DNA from: Acidovorax sp. MR-S7
GTDB lineage: Bacteria > Pseudomonadota > Gammaproteobacteria > Burkholderiales > Burkholderiaceae_C
DNA length: 64,000 nucleotides
Assembly (NCBI RefSeq): GCF_000400995.2
Contig: NZ_DF238891.1
Span: forward strand, 1-64,000
Reading direction: 5' to 3'
Position numbers and translations under genes: made by a program. Positions within the stretch are counted from its first letter, which is position 1. The number at the start of each line of letters is the position of its first letter. The notes below the pieces were generated by a model that was not told the DNA's origin, searched no databases, and worked only from the letters and a program-made list of their open reading frames with translations. Positions 35,825 through 44,554 of this stretch are shown in pieces.

Positions 35825-36736
35825 ATGCAGCGGCTGGTGCAGCTGGCGCTGGACTTCTGGAACGGCAGCCAGGAGATAGAGCCGAATCGGCCTCCAGCGC
35901 CCGCCCATCAAGCGCAGGAAGCTCCTTTAAAGGGAGCAAAACCCGCGCCCGCCGAGCCGCTGGCCGGCCTGCTCGCGCCCGCCGTCTTCCGCCATCCCGA
36001 AGCCAACCGCGAGGTGCTGCTGGGCGAGGCATGCGTCGCCTACCGGCTCGCGCGCGCGCGGCGGCGCAGCATCGGCTTCACCGTCGGCCCCGAGGGGCTG
36101 TCCGTGCGCGCCCCCGCCTGGGTCACGCTGGCGGGAGTGGATGCCGCGCTGCGCGACAAGGCCGCGTGGATCGTGCGCAAGCTGGGCGAGCAGCAGGCGC
36201 GCCAGCAGCGCCTGGAGAGCGCGCGCATCCAGTGGGGCGACGGGGCGGTGCTGCCCTACCTGGGCGAGCCCTTGCACGTGGTGCTCGACCCCGCGCACCG
36301 CTTCGCCGGGCGCGGCGGCGCGCTCGTGGCGTCGGCGCCGGGCGTGCGCGAACTGCACGTCGCCCTGCCGCACGGCGCCGCGCCCGCGCAGGTGCGCGAC
36401 GCGGTGCAGGCCTGGCTGATGCGCGAGGCGCGCCAGCGCTTCACCGAGCGGCTGCAGCACTTCGCGCCGCTGCTGGACGTGCGCTGGACGCGGCTGCGCC
36501 TGTCCAGCGCCCAGACGCGCTGGGGCAGCGCGCGCGCCGACGGCTCCATCTGCCTGAACTGGCGCCTGATGCACTACCGCCCGGCCATCATCGACTACGT
36601 GGTCGCGCACGAGCTGTCGCACCTGCGCGTGATGGACCACAGCCCGCGCTTCTGGGACACGGTGGGCACGGTGGTGCCAGACTATGCCGTGCTGCGCGCG
36701 CACCTGCGCGAGCAGCCTGCCCCTCCATGGGATTGA
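35825..36736 (+). CDS. YgjP/SprT-like zinc metallopeptidase (DUF45)
   Basis: The 303-residue protein has the YgjP-type domain: RRRSIGFTVGPEGLSVRAP, a conserved RLSSAQTRWGSARADGSICLNWRL block, then the zinc motif HELSHL with the downstream ligand region MDHSPRFWDTV. The physiological substrate is not known. An N-terminal extension of about 50 residues is not part of the domain; residues about 18-36 (IEPNRPPAPAHQAQEAPL) are encoded by an in-frame copy of repeat A. The ATG two bases after the plsC stop codon was chosen. Confidence 0.88.
   Translation: MQRLVQLALDFWNGSQEIEPNRPPAPAHQAQEAPLKGAKPAPAEPLAGLLAPAVFRHPEANREVLLGEACVAYRLARARRRSIGFTVGPEGLSVRAPAWVTLAGVDAALRDKAAWIVRKLGEQQARQQRLESARIQWGDGAVLPYLGEPLHVVLDPAHRFAGRGGALVASAPGVRELHVALPHGAAPAQVRDAVQAWLMREARQRFTERLQHFAPLLDVRWTRLRLSSAQTRWGSARADGSICLNWRLMHYRPAIIDYVVAHELSHLRVMDHSPRFWDTVGTVVPDYAVLRAHLREQPAPPWD
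35877..35930 (-). repeat. palindromic repeat A, copy inside the ygjP-like gene
   Basis: On the plus strand AGCCGAATCGGCCTCCAGCG, CCATCAAGCGC and GGAAGCTCCTTT follow the inverted order of the intergenic copies. It encodes a proline/alanine-rich stretch near the N-terminus. Confidence 0.75.
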
Positions 36737-36749
36737 ACAGGAGACCGCT

Positions 36750-37148
36750 ATGACGAACGATGGCTACGCGGGCGACGTAAGCCCGCAACTGGCCTGGCAA
36801 TGGGTGCAGGCCGGCGAGGCCGTGCTGGTGGACGTGCGCACCGATGCCGAGCGCGACTGGGTGGGCTTCGTGCCCGGCGCCGTCGCCGTGGCCTGGAAGC
36901 AGTGGCCGGGCATGGCGCTGAACCCCGACTTCGACGCGCAGGTCCGCGCCGCCGTGCCGCCCGGCACCAAGGCCGTGCTGCTGTGCCGCAGCGGCGTGCG
37001 CTCGGTGGCGGCGGCGCGCCGCGCGGCGGCGCTGGGACTGGAGGCCTACAACATCCTGGGAGGCTTCGAGGGCGACGCCGACGAGAACGGCCAGCGCAAC
37101 CGGCGCGGCGGCTGGCGCTTCCACGGCCTGCCGTGGCGGCAGACCTGA
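36750..37148 (+). CDS. rhodanese-like domain protein
   Basis: The 132-residue single-domain rhodanese has the VLVDVRTDAERDWVGFVPGAV start and the active-site loop CRSGVRS with the sulfur-carrying cysteine, then ALGLEAYNILGGFEGD. It transfers sulfane sulfur or acts as a sulfur carrier in the cytoplasm. AACAGGAGACC is a good ribosome binding site just upstream of the chosen ATG. Repeat A follows the gene. Confidence 0.9.
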   Translation: MTNDGYAGDVSPQLAWQWVQAGEAVLVDVRTDAERDWVGFVPGAVAVAWKQWPGMALNPDFDAQVRAAVPPGTKAVLLCRSGVRSVAAARRAAALGLEAYNILGGFEGDADENGQRNRRGGWRFHGLPWRQT

Positions 37149-37154
37149 TGCTCC

Positions 37155-37210
37155 CAAAAAAATAGCTGCCAGCGCTTGACCATCAAGCGCTGGCAGCCGT
37201 TTTGGCTTGA
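37155..37210 (+). repeat. palindromic repeat A, rhodanese/lysM junction copy
   Basis: AATAGCTGCCAGCGCTTG and CATCAAGCGCTGGCAGC form a nearly perfect long hairpin (AGCTGCCAGCGCTTG pairs with CAAGCGCTGGCAGC), preceded by seven A and followed by CGTTTTGGCTT. Placement between two convergent genes with A- and T-runs on either side is ideal for a bidirectional terminator. Confidence 0.88.
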
Positions 37211-37217
37211 AACCTGA

Positions 37218-37706
37218 TTACTTGGCCAGCGGCGGGATGCGCAGCTTCTGGCCGGGGTAGATCTTGTCCGGGTGGGTCAGCATGGGCTTGTTGGCCTCGA
37301 AGATCACCGGGTACTTGTTGGCGTCGCCGTAGAACTTCTTGGCGATGGCCGAGAGCGTGTCGCCGCGCACCACGTCGTGGTACTGCGCCTCGGGCTCGGG
37401 GTTGGTGACAGCCATCTGGTTGTCCACGCTGGTCACGCTGGCCACGTTGCCGCAGCACAGGGTCACCTTCTCCTTGACGGCCTGGGTGGGGGCGGTGCCC
37501 GTCACCGTCACCTTGCCGTCGGGGCCCTCGAAGGCCACCTTGACGTTGCTCACGCCGAGGTTCTGCGTGGCGATGTAGGTCTCGATGGCCTGGCCCGCCT
37601 TGGCGTTGAGCTCGGCCTGCGTAGGCGCGGCGGCGGCCGCGGCCTGGGCTTCCTTGCCGCCGAACAGTTTTTCGCCGGCTTCCTTGATGAAACTGAACAG
37701 ACCCAT
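37218..37706 (-). CDS. lysM: LysM/BON domain protein (YgaU/Kbp-like)
   Basis: The 162-residue protein has the family start MGLFSFIKEAGEKLFGG, a BON domain (KVAFEGPDGKVTVTGTAPTQ) and a C-terminal LysM domain (HDVVRGDTLSAIAKKFYGDANKYPVIFEANKPML). E. coli YgaU/Kbp, of similar size and order, is a cytoplasmic potassium-binding protein. An alanine-rich linker is longer than usual. It is transcribed alone with its start 164 bp from the divergent coaX start. Confidence 0.92.
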   Translation of the reverse strand: MGLFSFIKEAGEKLFGGKEAQAAAAAAPTQAELNAKAGQAIETYIATQNLGVSNVKVAFEGPDGKVTVTGTAPTQAVKEKVTLCCGNVASVTSVDNQMAVTNPEPEAQYHDVVRGDTLSAIAKKFYGDANKYPVIFEANKPMLTHPDKIYPGQKLRIPPLAK

Positions 37707-37857
37707 GGTTCACACTCCTTTTTGAGGTTGCAAGAAACGATGCAGCGCCGACTGTAGCGGCTGCGGGAGTGCGCGGCATGTCGGACAAGGACGGGCCATA
37801 CCATGGTTGACAATTCGTCGCATTGGGCGGGCGCTGGGGCCTTCCGGCAAAACTCGG

Positions 37858-37863
37858 GATAAT
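37858..37863 (+). promoter_or_regulatory. -10-like hexamer just before coaX
   Basis: GATAAT ends seven bases before the coaX ATG, which would give a leaderless or nearly leaderless transcript. No good -35 box is present at the right distance. Confidence 0.35.
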
Positions 37864-37870
37864 CCGCGCC

Positions 37871-38650
37871 ATGACTTTCCTGGCCATCGACGTGGGCAAC
37901 ACCCGCCTCAAGTGGGCGTTGTTCGATGCGGCACAGCCCGGCGCCGCCATGCGCGCGCATGGGGTTGAATTTCTGGAACACATCGAACGCCTGTCGGAAG
38001 GCCCCTGGGCCGAGCTGCCCGCTCCCACCCACATGCTGGGCTGCGTGGTGGCAGGCGATGCGATCAAACGCCGGGTGGCCGAGCAGATGGAGCTGTGGGA
38101 CGTGCCGGCGCGCTGGGTCGTGCCCTCCAGCGAGGAGGCGGGCGTGGTCAACGGCTACGACCACCCCACGCGCCTGGGCGCCGACCGCTGGGTGGCCATG
38201 ATCGGCGCGCGCCACCGCATGCTGGCGCGCGGCCCGGCGCGGCCGCTCATCGTGGTGATGGTGGGCACAGCCGTCACCGTGGAGGCGCTGGATGCGTCCG
38301 GGCGCTTCCTCGGCGGCCTGATTCTGCCGGGCCACGGCATCATGCTGCGCGCGCTGGAGACCGGCACCGCCGGCCTGCACGTGCCCACGGGCGAGGTGCG
38401 GCCCTTCCCCTCGAACACCAGCGACGCGCTCACCAGCGGCGGCACCTATGCCATCGCCGGCGCGGTGGAGCGCATGTACCAGCACCTCCTCGCGCACTGC
38501 GGGCAGGAGCCCGTGTGCATCATGGCGGGTGGCGCAGGCTGGAAGATGGCGCCCAGCATGGTGCGTCCCTTCGAGTTGGTCGAGAACCTGATCTTCGACG
38601 GCCTGCTGGAGATCGCCGCGCGGCGTTTCGTTCAGACCCCGGCCCTGTAG
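37871..38650 (+). CDS. coaX: type III pantothenate kinase
   Basis: The 259-residue enzyme phosphorylates pantothenate, the first step of coenzyme A synthesis. It has the phosphate-binding [13 protein letters not shown] start, [33 protein letters not shown] with the catalytic aspartate, [13 protein letters not shown] and [15 protein letters not shown]. The usual neighbour birA is absent. Its 3' end overlaps the end of the convergent TetR gene by 19 bases. Confidence 0.94.
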   Translation: MTFLAIDVGNTRLKWALFDAAQPGAAMRAHGVEFLEHIERLSEGPWAELPAPTHMLGCVVAGDAIKRRVAEQMELWDVPARWVVPSSEEAGVVNGYDHPTRLGADRWVAMIGARHRMLARGPARPLIVVMVGTAVTVEALDASGRFLGGLILPGHGIMLRALETGTAGLHVPTGEVRPFPSNTSDALTSGGTYAIAGAVERMYQHLLAHCGQEPVCIMAGGAGWKMAPSMVRPFELVENLIFDGLLEIAARRFVQTPAL

Positions 38651-39294
38651 GCGCCGGCCAGGTGCGCCAGGTGCGCATGCTGCTCGGGCTCCAGGTAGGG
38701 CATGAGCAGCCCCAGCGCATGGTGCGCGCCCCGCAGCAGCGCCGCCTGGGCGCTTTCGGGCTCCAGGGCGCGGCGCGGGTCGCGCACGTATTCGAAGCTC
38801 AGCCAGTAGGTCAGCACCACCACCATGCTGGTGGCGGTGGTCTGCAGTTCGTCTTCGTTCCCGATGCTGAGCGTGCCGCTGCGGCCCATGCCGAGCAGCA
38901 GCTGGCGCATGGCTTCGGTCTTGGCCTGCAGCGCGGCGGGGAACTGCGCCTCCAGCACGCGGTTGTGGGTGACCAAGTGGTTCACGTCACGGTAGAGGAA
39001 GCGGTACTGCCAGATCAGCTCGAACAGCGTGTGCATGAAGAACCAGGCGTCCTCCACGCCCGCCACGTCGCCGCTGGCGGGCAGCAGGGCGCCCAGCTCC
39101 TCCTGGTAGCGCGCGAACAGCGCGTTGACCAGCCCGTCCTTGGCAGGGTAGTGGTAGTAGAGGTTGCCGGGGCTGATGCCCAGTCCGGCCGCGATGGCCG
39201 TGGTGGAGACATTCGGTTCGCCGAAGCGGTTGAACAGCCCGAGGCTGGCCTCCAGGATGCGTTCGGCGGTGCGGCGGGGTGCTTTTCGCGCCAT
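38632..39294 (-). CDS. TetR family transcriptional regulator
   Basis: The 220-residue protein has an N-terminal TetR helix-turn-helix ([49 protein letters not shown]) and a long helical ligand domain with [10 protein letters not shown]. Such regulators with the [10 protein letters not shown] motif are widespread in beta-proteobacteria. It is downstream of the phasin gene on the same strand with 72 bp between, so it may be cotranscribed and control phasin or PHA genes; this is inference. Confidence 0.9.
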   Translation of the reverse strand: MARKAPRRTAERILEASLGLFNRFGEPNVSTTAIAAGLGISPGNLYYHYPAKDGLVNALFARYQEELGALLPASGDVAGVEDAWFFMHTLFELIWQYRFLYRDVNHLVTHNRVLEAQFPAALQAKTEAMRQLLLGMGRSGTLSIGNEDELQTTATSMVVVLTYWLSFEYVRDPRRALEPESAQAALLRGAHHALGLLMPYLEPEQHAHLAHLAGAYRAGV

Positions 39295-39366
39295 GGGCTG
39301 TCTCCTCCCATCGTCGTGATGGGGTCTGACTCTACCCGCGCCGTGCGGGCTTGCGTACCCGGGTTT

Positions 39367-39828
39367 TCAGTCGTTGTCGCCCGCGGTGTTGCTGCGGCGC
39401 CGGGGCGCCGCGCGCGGGGCGGCCGCACGCTCGCGCGCCAGAGCCTGCTCCAGCGCGTCGACACGTTCGCGCAGCGCCTGCAGCTCGCCGGCCGTGGGCA
39501 CGCCCAGGCGCTGCAGCGCCTTGGAGACACGCTCCTCGAAGATGCCCTCCAGCCGGTCCCACTGACCGGCCGCGCGCGCGCCCAGGCCCGAGGCCAGGCT
39601 GCCCACGCGCTGCGCCGCTTCGCTCCACTGGGCCTCGGTGGCGTTCTGGGTGTTGCGCTGCAAGGCCACGCCTTCCTGCACCAGCGCCTTGAAGACCTTG
39701 CCGCCTTCCTCCTGCGCCTTGGCGAAGGCGCCCAGCCCGGCCAGCCAGATCTGCTGGGCCGAATCGCGCGCCATGCGCGGCAGCTCGCCAGCGGGGGGCG
39801 GGGCGTCGTCGTGGCGGGAGCGGGGCAT
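39367..39828 (-). CDS. phasin family protein (PhaF/PhaI-type PHA granule protein)
   Basis: The 153-residue, mostly helical protein has the phasin core IWLAGLGAFAKAQEEGGKVFKALVQEG, heptad-like helices, and a C-terminal alanine/arginine-rich tail (ARERAAAPRAAPRRRSNTAG) as in PhaF-like proteins that can bind DNA or polyphosphate. It coats polyhydroxyalkanoate granules. The ATG before PRSRHDD was chosen over an upstream in-frame one because conservation begins there. It is divergent from rfbB. Confidence 0.9.
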   Translation of the reverse strand: MPRSRHDDAPPPAGELPRMARDSAQQIWLAGLGAFAKAQEEGGKVFKALVQEGVALQRNTQNATEAQWSEAAQRVGSLASGLGARAAGQWDRLEGIFEERVSKALQRLGVPTAGELQALRERVDALEQALARERAAAPRAAPRRRSNTAGDND

Positions 39829-39913
39829 GGGCAATCCTTGTGCGTGGTGGAGCGCGCATTGTCCGGGCAAGGCGGGCGGTCCCGTGTAGGTTGCAGCCAC
39901 TAATCGGACGCTG

Positions 39914-39943
39914 TTACAAGGCTAGGCGGCCCGATGGGATAAT
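39914..39943 (+). promoter_or_regulatory. candidate sigma70 promoter of the rfb operon
   Basis: TTACAA and GATAAT are separated by 18 bases and lie 41 bases before the rfbB ATG, which predicts a leader of about 35 bases. Confidence 0.5.
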
Positions 39944-39984
39944 CAGCGTTTTGCCCCGGCGGCAGACGTTTTTCTAGCAAACCC

Positions 39985-41046
39985 ATGATTCTGGTAACAG
40001 GCGGCGCAGGCTTCATCGGCGCCAACTTCGTGCTCGACTGGCTGGCGCACCATGCCGAGCCCGTGGTCAACCTCGACAAGCTGACCTATGCGGGCAATGT
40101 GCATAACCTGGACAGCCTGCGGGGCGACGCACGCCACGTGTTCGTGCAAGGCGACATCGGCGATACGGCCCTGGTCGAGCGCCTGCTGGCCGAGCACCGC
40201 CCGCGTGCCATCGTCAACTTCGCCGCCGAATCGCACGTGGACCGGTCCATCCACGGCCCGGGTGAATTCATCCAGACCAACGTGGTCGGCACCTTCAGGC
40301 TCCTGGAAGCCGCAAGGCACTACTGGCAAGCGCTGGGTGCTACGGAAAAGGAAGCGTTCCGGTTCCTGCACGTCTCCACCGACGAGGTGTACGGCACCCT
40401 GGCGCCCGATGCGCCCGCCTTCACCGAGTCGCACGGCTACGAGCCCAACAGCCCCTACAGCGCCAGCAAGGCCGCCAGCGACCACCTGGTGCGCGCCTGG
40501 CACCACACCTACGGCCTGCCGGTGCTCACCACCAACTGCAGCAACAACTACGGCCCGCTGCACTTCCCCGAGAAGCTCATCCCGCTGATGATCGTCAACG
40601 CCCTGGCCGGCAAGGGCCTGCCGGTGTACGGCGACGGCATGCAGGTGCGCGACTGGCTCTACGTCAAGGACCATTGCAGCGCCATCCGCCGCGTACTCCA
40701 GGCCGGGCGCGTGGGCGCAACCTACAACGTCGGCGGCTGGAACGAGAAGCCCAACATCGAGATCGTGCAGACCATCTGCGCGTTGCTCGACGAGCTGCGT
40801 CCGCGCGCCGACGGCCAGCGCTACGCCCGGCAGATCACCTATGTGACCGACCGCCCCGGCCACGACCGCCGCTACGCCATCGACGCGCGCAAGATCGAGC
40901 GCGAGCTCGGCTGGAAGCCTGCCGAAACCTTCGAGACCGGCATTCGCAAGACCGTTCAGTGGTACCTGGACAACCCCGCATGGGTCGAACAGGTGCAGAC
41001 GGGCGCCTACCGCGAGTGGGTGTCCCAGCAATACGAGGCAGCATGA
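39985..41046 (+). CDS. rfbB: dTDP-glucose 4,6-dehydratase
   Basis: The 353-residue SDR enzyme makes dTDP-4-keto-6-deoxyglucose, the second step to dTDP-L-rhamnose. It has the NAD motif [24 protein letters not shown], the STDEVYG segment, [15 protein letters not shown] (catalytic Tyr-x3-Lys) and [15 protein letters not shown]. Length is normal. Its stop overlaps the rfbD ATG (ATGA). It is the first gene of rfbBDAC. Confidence 0.96.
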   Translation: MILVTGGAGFIGANFVLDWLAHHAEPVVNLDKLTYAGNVHNLDSLRGDARHVFVQGDIGDTALVERLLAEHRPRAIVNFAAESHVDRSIHGPGEFIQTNVVGTFRLLEAARHYWQALGATEKEAFRFLHVSTDEVYGTLAPDAPAFTESHGYEPNSPYSASKAASDHLVRAWHHTYGLPVLTTNCSNNYGPLHFPEKLIPLMIVNALAGKGLPVYGDGMQVRDWLYVKDHCSAIRRVLQAGRVGATYNVGGWNEKPNIEIVQTICALLDELRPRADGQRYARQITYVTDRPGHDRRYAIDARKIERELGWKPAETFETGIRKTVQWYLDNPAWVEQVQTGAYREWVSQQYEAA

Positions 41047-41933
41047 ACATCCTGCTCTTCGGCAAAGGCGGCCAGGTCGGCTGGGAACTGCAGCGCAGCC
41101 TGTCCGTGCTGGGCCAGGTCACGGCGCTGGATTTCGACAGCCAGGAACACTGCGGCGATTTCAGCAATCCTGCGGGCATCGCCGACACCGTGCGCGCCCT
41201 GCGCCCCGACGTGATCGTCAACGCCGCTGCCCACACCGCCGTGGACAAGGCCGAAAGCGAGCCCGATCGTGTCCGCCTGCTCAACGCCACCACCCCCGGC
41301 GTGGTGGCCGAGGAGGCCGCGCGCCTGGGCGCATGGCTGGTCCACTACAGCACCGACTATGTCTTCGACGGCAGCGGCTCCCGCCCCTGGGTGGAAACCG
41401 ATACGCCCGCACCCCTGTCCGTCTATGGACGCACCAAGCTCGAAGGCGAGCAATTGATCCAGCAATCCGGCTGCAAGCACCTCATCCTGCGCACGAGCTG
41501 GGTGTATGCCGCGCGCGGCGGCAACTTCGCCAAGACCATGTTGCGGCTGGCGCAGGAGCGCGAGCGCCTCACTGTCATCGACGACCAGTGGGGAGCGCCC
41601 ACGGGCGCCGACCTGCTGGCCGACGTGACGGCCCATGCCATCCGGCACTTGGCGCGCAAGCCCGAGGACGGTGGCTTGTACCACTGCGTAGCGGGCGGGG
41701 AAACCACTTGGAATTCCTATGCAAAATACGTTGTAAGCCACGCTAGGAAAGCGCAGACAGCTATCGAAATAAAAGCAACCGAGATTGCGCCGGTGCCTAC
41801 TAGCGCCTTCCCTACGCCAGCCGTGCGGCCCCACAACTCGCGGCTGGACACCAGCAAGCTGCGGGTCACCTTCGGGCTTACGCTGCCCCCGTGGCAGCAA
41901 GGCGTGGCGCGCATGCTCACCGAGATTCTCTGA
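41043..41933 (+). CDS. rfbD: dTDP-4-dehydrorhamnose reductase
   Basis: The 296-residue SDR enzyme performs the last step to dTDP-L-rhamnose. It has the Rossmann motif [36 protein letters not shown] and YGRTKLEGE (Tyr-x3-Lys), then [19 protein letters not shown]. About 65 residues before the C-terminus the segment [15 protein letters not shown] is encoded by a copy of repeat A, replacing the usual residues without a marked change in length. The codons there (AAA, ATA, GTA) differ from the GC-rich surroundings. Confidence 0.95.
   Translation: MNILLFGKGGQVGWELQRSLSVLGQVTALDFDSQEHCGDFSNPAGIADTVRALRPDVIVNAAAHTAVDKAESEPDRVRLLNATTPGVVAEEAARLGAWLVHYSTDYVFDGSGSRPWVETDTPAPLSVYGRTKLEGEQLIQQSGCKHLILRTSWVYAARGGNFAKTMLRLAQERERLTVIDDQWGAPTGADLLADVTAHAIRHLARKPEDGGLYHCVAGGETTWNSYAKYVVSHARKAQTAIEIKATEIAPVPTSAFPTPAVRPHNSRLDTSKLRVTFGLTLPPWQQGVARMLTEIL
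41732..41772 (-). repeat. palindromic repeat A, copy inside rfbD
   Basis: GCCACGCTAGGAAAGCGC and AGACAGCTATCGAAA on the plus strand are almost the same as the copy in lnt and use the same reading frame (A-R/G-K-A-Q-T-A-I/M). Confidence 0.7.
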
Positions 41934-42821
41934 ATGACCATTCCACGCAAAGGCATCATCCTCGCCGGCGGCTCCGGCACGCGCCTGCACCCGGCCACGC
42001 TGGCCATCAGCAAGCAACTGCTGCCGGTCTACGACAAGCCCATGGTCTATTACCCGCTGAGCACCCTGATGCTCGCGGGCATCCGCGACATCCTCATCAT
42101 CAGCACGCCGCAGGACACGCCGCGCTTCGCGCAGCTGCTGGGTGACGGCAGCCAGTGGGGGCTGAGCCTGCAATACGCTGTGCAGCCCAGCCCGGACGGC
42201 CTGGCGCAGGCATTCCTGATTGGCGAGTCGTTCTTGGCTGGCAGTTCCAGTGCTCTGGTGTTGGGTGACAACATCTTCTACGGCCACGACTTCCATGAAC
42301 TACTTGCGCATGCACAGGCGCGCACGCAAGGAGCGAGTGTTTTTGCCTATCACGTACACGACCCCGAGCGCTATGGCGTGGCTGAATTCGATGCATCCGG
42401 CAAGGTGCTGTCGCTGGAAGAAAAGCCCGCGAAACCCAAGAGCAACTATGCCGTCACGGGACTCTATTTCTACGATGGCCAGGTGGTGGAACTGGCACGG
42501 CAACTCCAGCCATCGCCACGTGGCGAGCTCGAAATCACAGACCTAAACCGGCTTTATCTGGAACAGGGCCTGCTCAGCGTCGAGATCATGGGGCGGGGCT
42601 ATGCTTGGCTGGATACGGGAACGCACGACAGCCTGATGGAGGCGAGCCAGTTCATTGCTACGTTGGAGCATCGCCAAGGGCTGAAGATCGCCTGCCCTGA
42701 AGAAATTGCATGGCGCCATGGCTGGATCGACAGTGCCCATCTTGCACAACTGGCCCAGCCATTGACCAAGAACGGCTATGGCCAGTATCTGCAGCGCCTG
42801 CTGAACGAGAAAGTGTACTAA
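41934..42821 (+). CDS. rfbA: glucose-1-phosphate thymidylyltransferase
   Basis: The 295-residue nucleotidyltransferase starts dTDP-rhamnose synthesis. It has [37 protein letters not shown], the LGDNIFYG metal site, and the [20 protein letters not shown] and [10 protein letters not shown] blocks. It begins at the base after the rfbD stop. From about base 42200 the codon choice becomes visibly less GC-rich than in the first 260 bases and this continues into rfbC, which suggests intragenic recombination. Confidence 0.96.
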   Translation: MTIPRKGIILAGGSGTRLHPATLAISKQLLPVYDKPMVYYPLSTLMLAGIRDILIISTPQDTPRFAQLLGDGSQWGLSLQYAVQPSPDGLAQAFLIGESFLAGSSSALVLGDNIFYGHDFHELLAHAQARTQGASVFAYHVHDPERYGVAEFDASGKVLSLEEKPAKPKSNYAVTGLYFYDGQVVELARQLQPSPRGELEITDLNRLYLEQGLLSVEIMGRGYAWLDTGTHDSLMEASQFIATLEHRQGLKIACPEEIAWRHGWIDSAHLAQLAQPLTKNGYGQYLQRLLNEKVY

Positions 42822-42827
42822 GCCGAT

Positions 42828-43373
42828 ATGCGTGCTACCCGACTTGCCATTCCCGATGTGGTGCTTATCGAGCCGAAGGTCTTTGGTGACAGCCGAGGCT
42901 TCTTCTACGAGAGCTTCAACCAGCAGGCGTTCAACGAGGCCACTGACACAAACCATCGGTTCGTGCAGGACAACCACAGCCGCAGCAGCAAGGGTGTGTT
43001 GCGTGGTCTGCATTACCAGACGTCTCCCAAGGCGCAAGGCAAGCTTGTGCGTGTGGTACGGGGAGCCGTTTTCGATGTGGCCGTGGACATCCGCAAGGGC
43101 TCGCCCACCTTCGGCCAGTGGGTGGGAGCGGAGCTGACCGAGGACAACCACTGCCAGCTCTGGGTGCCCCCGGGCTTGGCGCACGGCTTCCTGGTGCTCT
43201 CGGAGTCGGCCGACTTCCTCTACAAGACCACCGACTACTACAGCCCCGAGCACGAGCGCTGCATCCGCTGGGACGACCCGCAGCTCGCCATCGGCTGGCC
43301 CGACCTTGGCGTGGCCCCGCAACTGTCCGCCAAGGATCAGGCGGGTCGCGCGTTCGCCGAGGCGGATCTTTGA
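42828..43373 (+). CDS. rfbC: dTDP-4-dehydrorhamnose 3,5-epimerase
   Basis: The 181-residue cupin-fold epimerase has EPKVFGDSRGFFYESFN, the catalytic KGVLRGLHYQ histidine block, FDVAVDIRKGSPTFGQWVG and VPPGLAHGFLVLSE. Length is typical. The first 250 bases share the lower-GC codon usage of the end of rfbA, then usage returns to GC-rich. The stop overlaps the TTG start of the next glycosyltransferase. Confidence 0.95.
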   Translation: MRATRLAIPDVVLIEPKVFGDSRGFFYESFNQQAFNEATDTNHRFVQDNHSRSSKGVLRGLHYQTSPKAQGKLVRVVRGAVFDVAVDIRKGSPTFGQWVGAELTEDNHCQLWVPPGLAHGFLVLSESADFLYKTTDYYSPEHERCIRWDDPQLAIGWPDLGVAPQLSAKDQAGRAFAEADL

Positions 43374-44527
43374 CCCAGGCGTGTTCCACCGGGGCGCAGC
43401 CGCCTGCGCTGCGGATCGCCATCCTGGGCACGCGGGGCATTCCGGCGGGCTATGGAGGGTTCGAGACCTTCGCTGAGCAACTGGCCACCCGGCTGGTGGC
43501 ACGGGGCCATTGCGTTACGGTGTATGCCGAGGCCGATGGCGTGGCACCCGGTGCCGACAGCGACCATCTGGGCGTGCGGGTGCGTTACCGGCGCCGTCCC
43601 CGCTGGGGAGCCGCGTCGGTGCTGGCCTACGACTGCGCCTGCCTGTGGGATGCGCGCAAGGGGTACGACCTCGTGTATATGCTCGGCTACGGCGCCGCCT
43701 GGGCCTGCTGGTGGCCCCGACTGTCCGGCGTGCCGGTGTGGATCAACGTCGATGGGTTGGAATGGGCGCGCAGCAAATGGAGCGCCGTGGCGCGCATCTA
43801 CCTGCGCGCGATGGAATGGGTGGCCAGCCGCGCCGCCACGCGGACCATTGCCGACGCGCAAGCCATCGCGGACCGGTTCCGGTCCCTCTATCCCCGGGGG
43901 GCGCCCTGCAGCTTCATCGCCTATGGCGCCGAGCTCGTGCAGGAGGCCCAACCGGCCATGCTCGCCCGCTGGGGCCTGCAGCCCTACCGCTATCTGCTCG
44001 TGGTGGCGCGGCCCGAGCCGGAGAATCACATCGAGGAGATCATCCAGGGCTGCCTGCTGCATGGCGGGCCGTGGCCACTGGTGGTGGTGGGCGGTGTGAC
44101 CGGCGCCACGGCCTATCAGCGGCGCCTGCTGTCGATGGCGGGTGACAAGGTGCGCTTCGTCGGCGGGATCTACGACGCGGACCAGCTCCAGAGCCTGCGC
44201 GTGCATGCGGCCTGCTACTTGCACGGCCACTCCGTGGGGGGGACGAACCCGTCCCTGCTCGAAGCGCTCGCGTGCGGCAACTGGGTCTTCGCGCACGACA
44301 ATCCTTACAACCGCGAAGTGGCCCGCGATGCCGCTGCCTATTTCGACACCCCGGAGCAGCTTGCCCGAAGCCTGGACCAATGGGCTGCATCCGCCGACGG
44401 GCAGCGGCCCGAACGCAGCCGCCGCGCACGGCAGCGCATCGCGGAAAGCTACACCTGGGAAGGGATCACGGACGCCTACGAGGCGCTGATCCGCTCCGAA
44501 TGCGGCGCCCGCGCGGCGCATGCGTGA
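43370..44527 (+). CDS. glycosyltransferase (DUF1972 + GT4), probable rhamnosyl- or galactosyltransferase
   Basis: The 385-residue protein starts with LRIAILGTRGIPAGYGGFETFAEQL, the hallmark of the DUF1972/WchF-type family in surface-polysaccharide loci, has WINVDGLEWARSKW, and a GT-B C-terminal half with VVARPEPENHIEEII and SVGGTNPSLLEALACG. The TTG start overlaps the rfbC stop (TTGA) and no ATG lies between it and the conserved start, so TTG initiation is likely. Position right after rfbC suggests it uses dTDP-rhamnose or extends a rhamnose-containing chain. Confidence 0.88.
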   Translation: MTQACSTGAQPPALRIAILGTRGIPAGYGGFETFAEQLATRLVARGHCVTVYAEADGVAPGADSDHLGVRVRYRRRPRWGAASVLAYDCACLWDARKGYDLVYMLGYGAAWACWWPRLSGVPVWINVDGLEWARSKWSAVARIYLRAMEWVASRAATRTIADAQAIADRFRSLYPRGAPCSFIAYGAELVQEAQPAMLARWGLQPYRYLLVVARPEPENHIEEIIQGCLLHGGPWPLVVVGGVTGATAYQRRLLSMAGDKVRFVGGIYDADQLQSLRVHAACYLHGHSVGGTNPSLLEALACGNWVFAHDNPYNREVARDAAAYFDTPEQLARSLDQWAASADGQRPERSRRARQRIAESYTWEGITDAYEALIRSECGARAAHA

Positions 44528-44554
44528 CTTCTGGCCGTGTAGGAAAATCGCCCC

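Noticed and set aside
37807-37812. TTGACA upstream of coaX as a -35 box
   Set aside because: The distance to the GATAAT hexamer is about 45 bases, and nothing resembling a -10 box lies 16-18 bases downstream of it.
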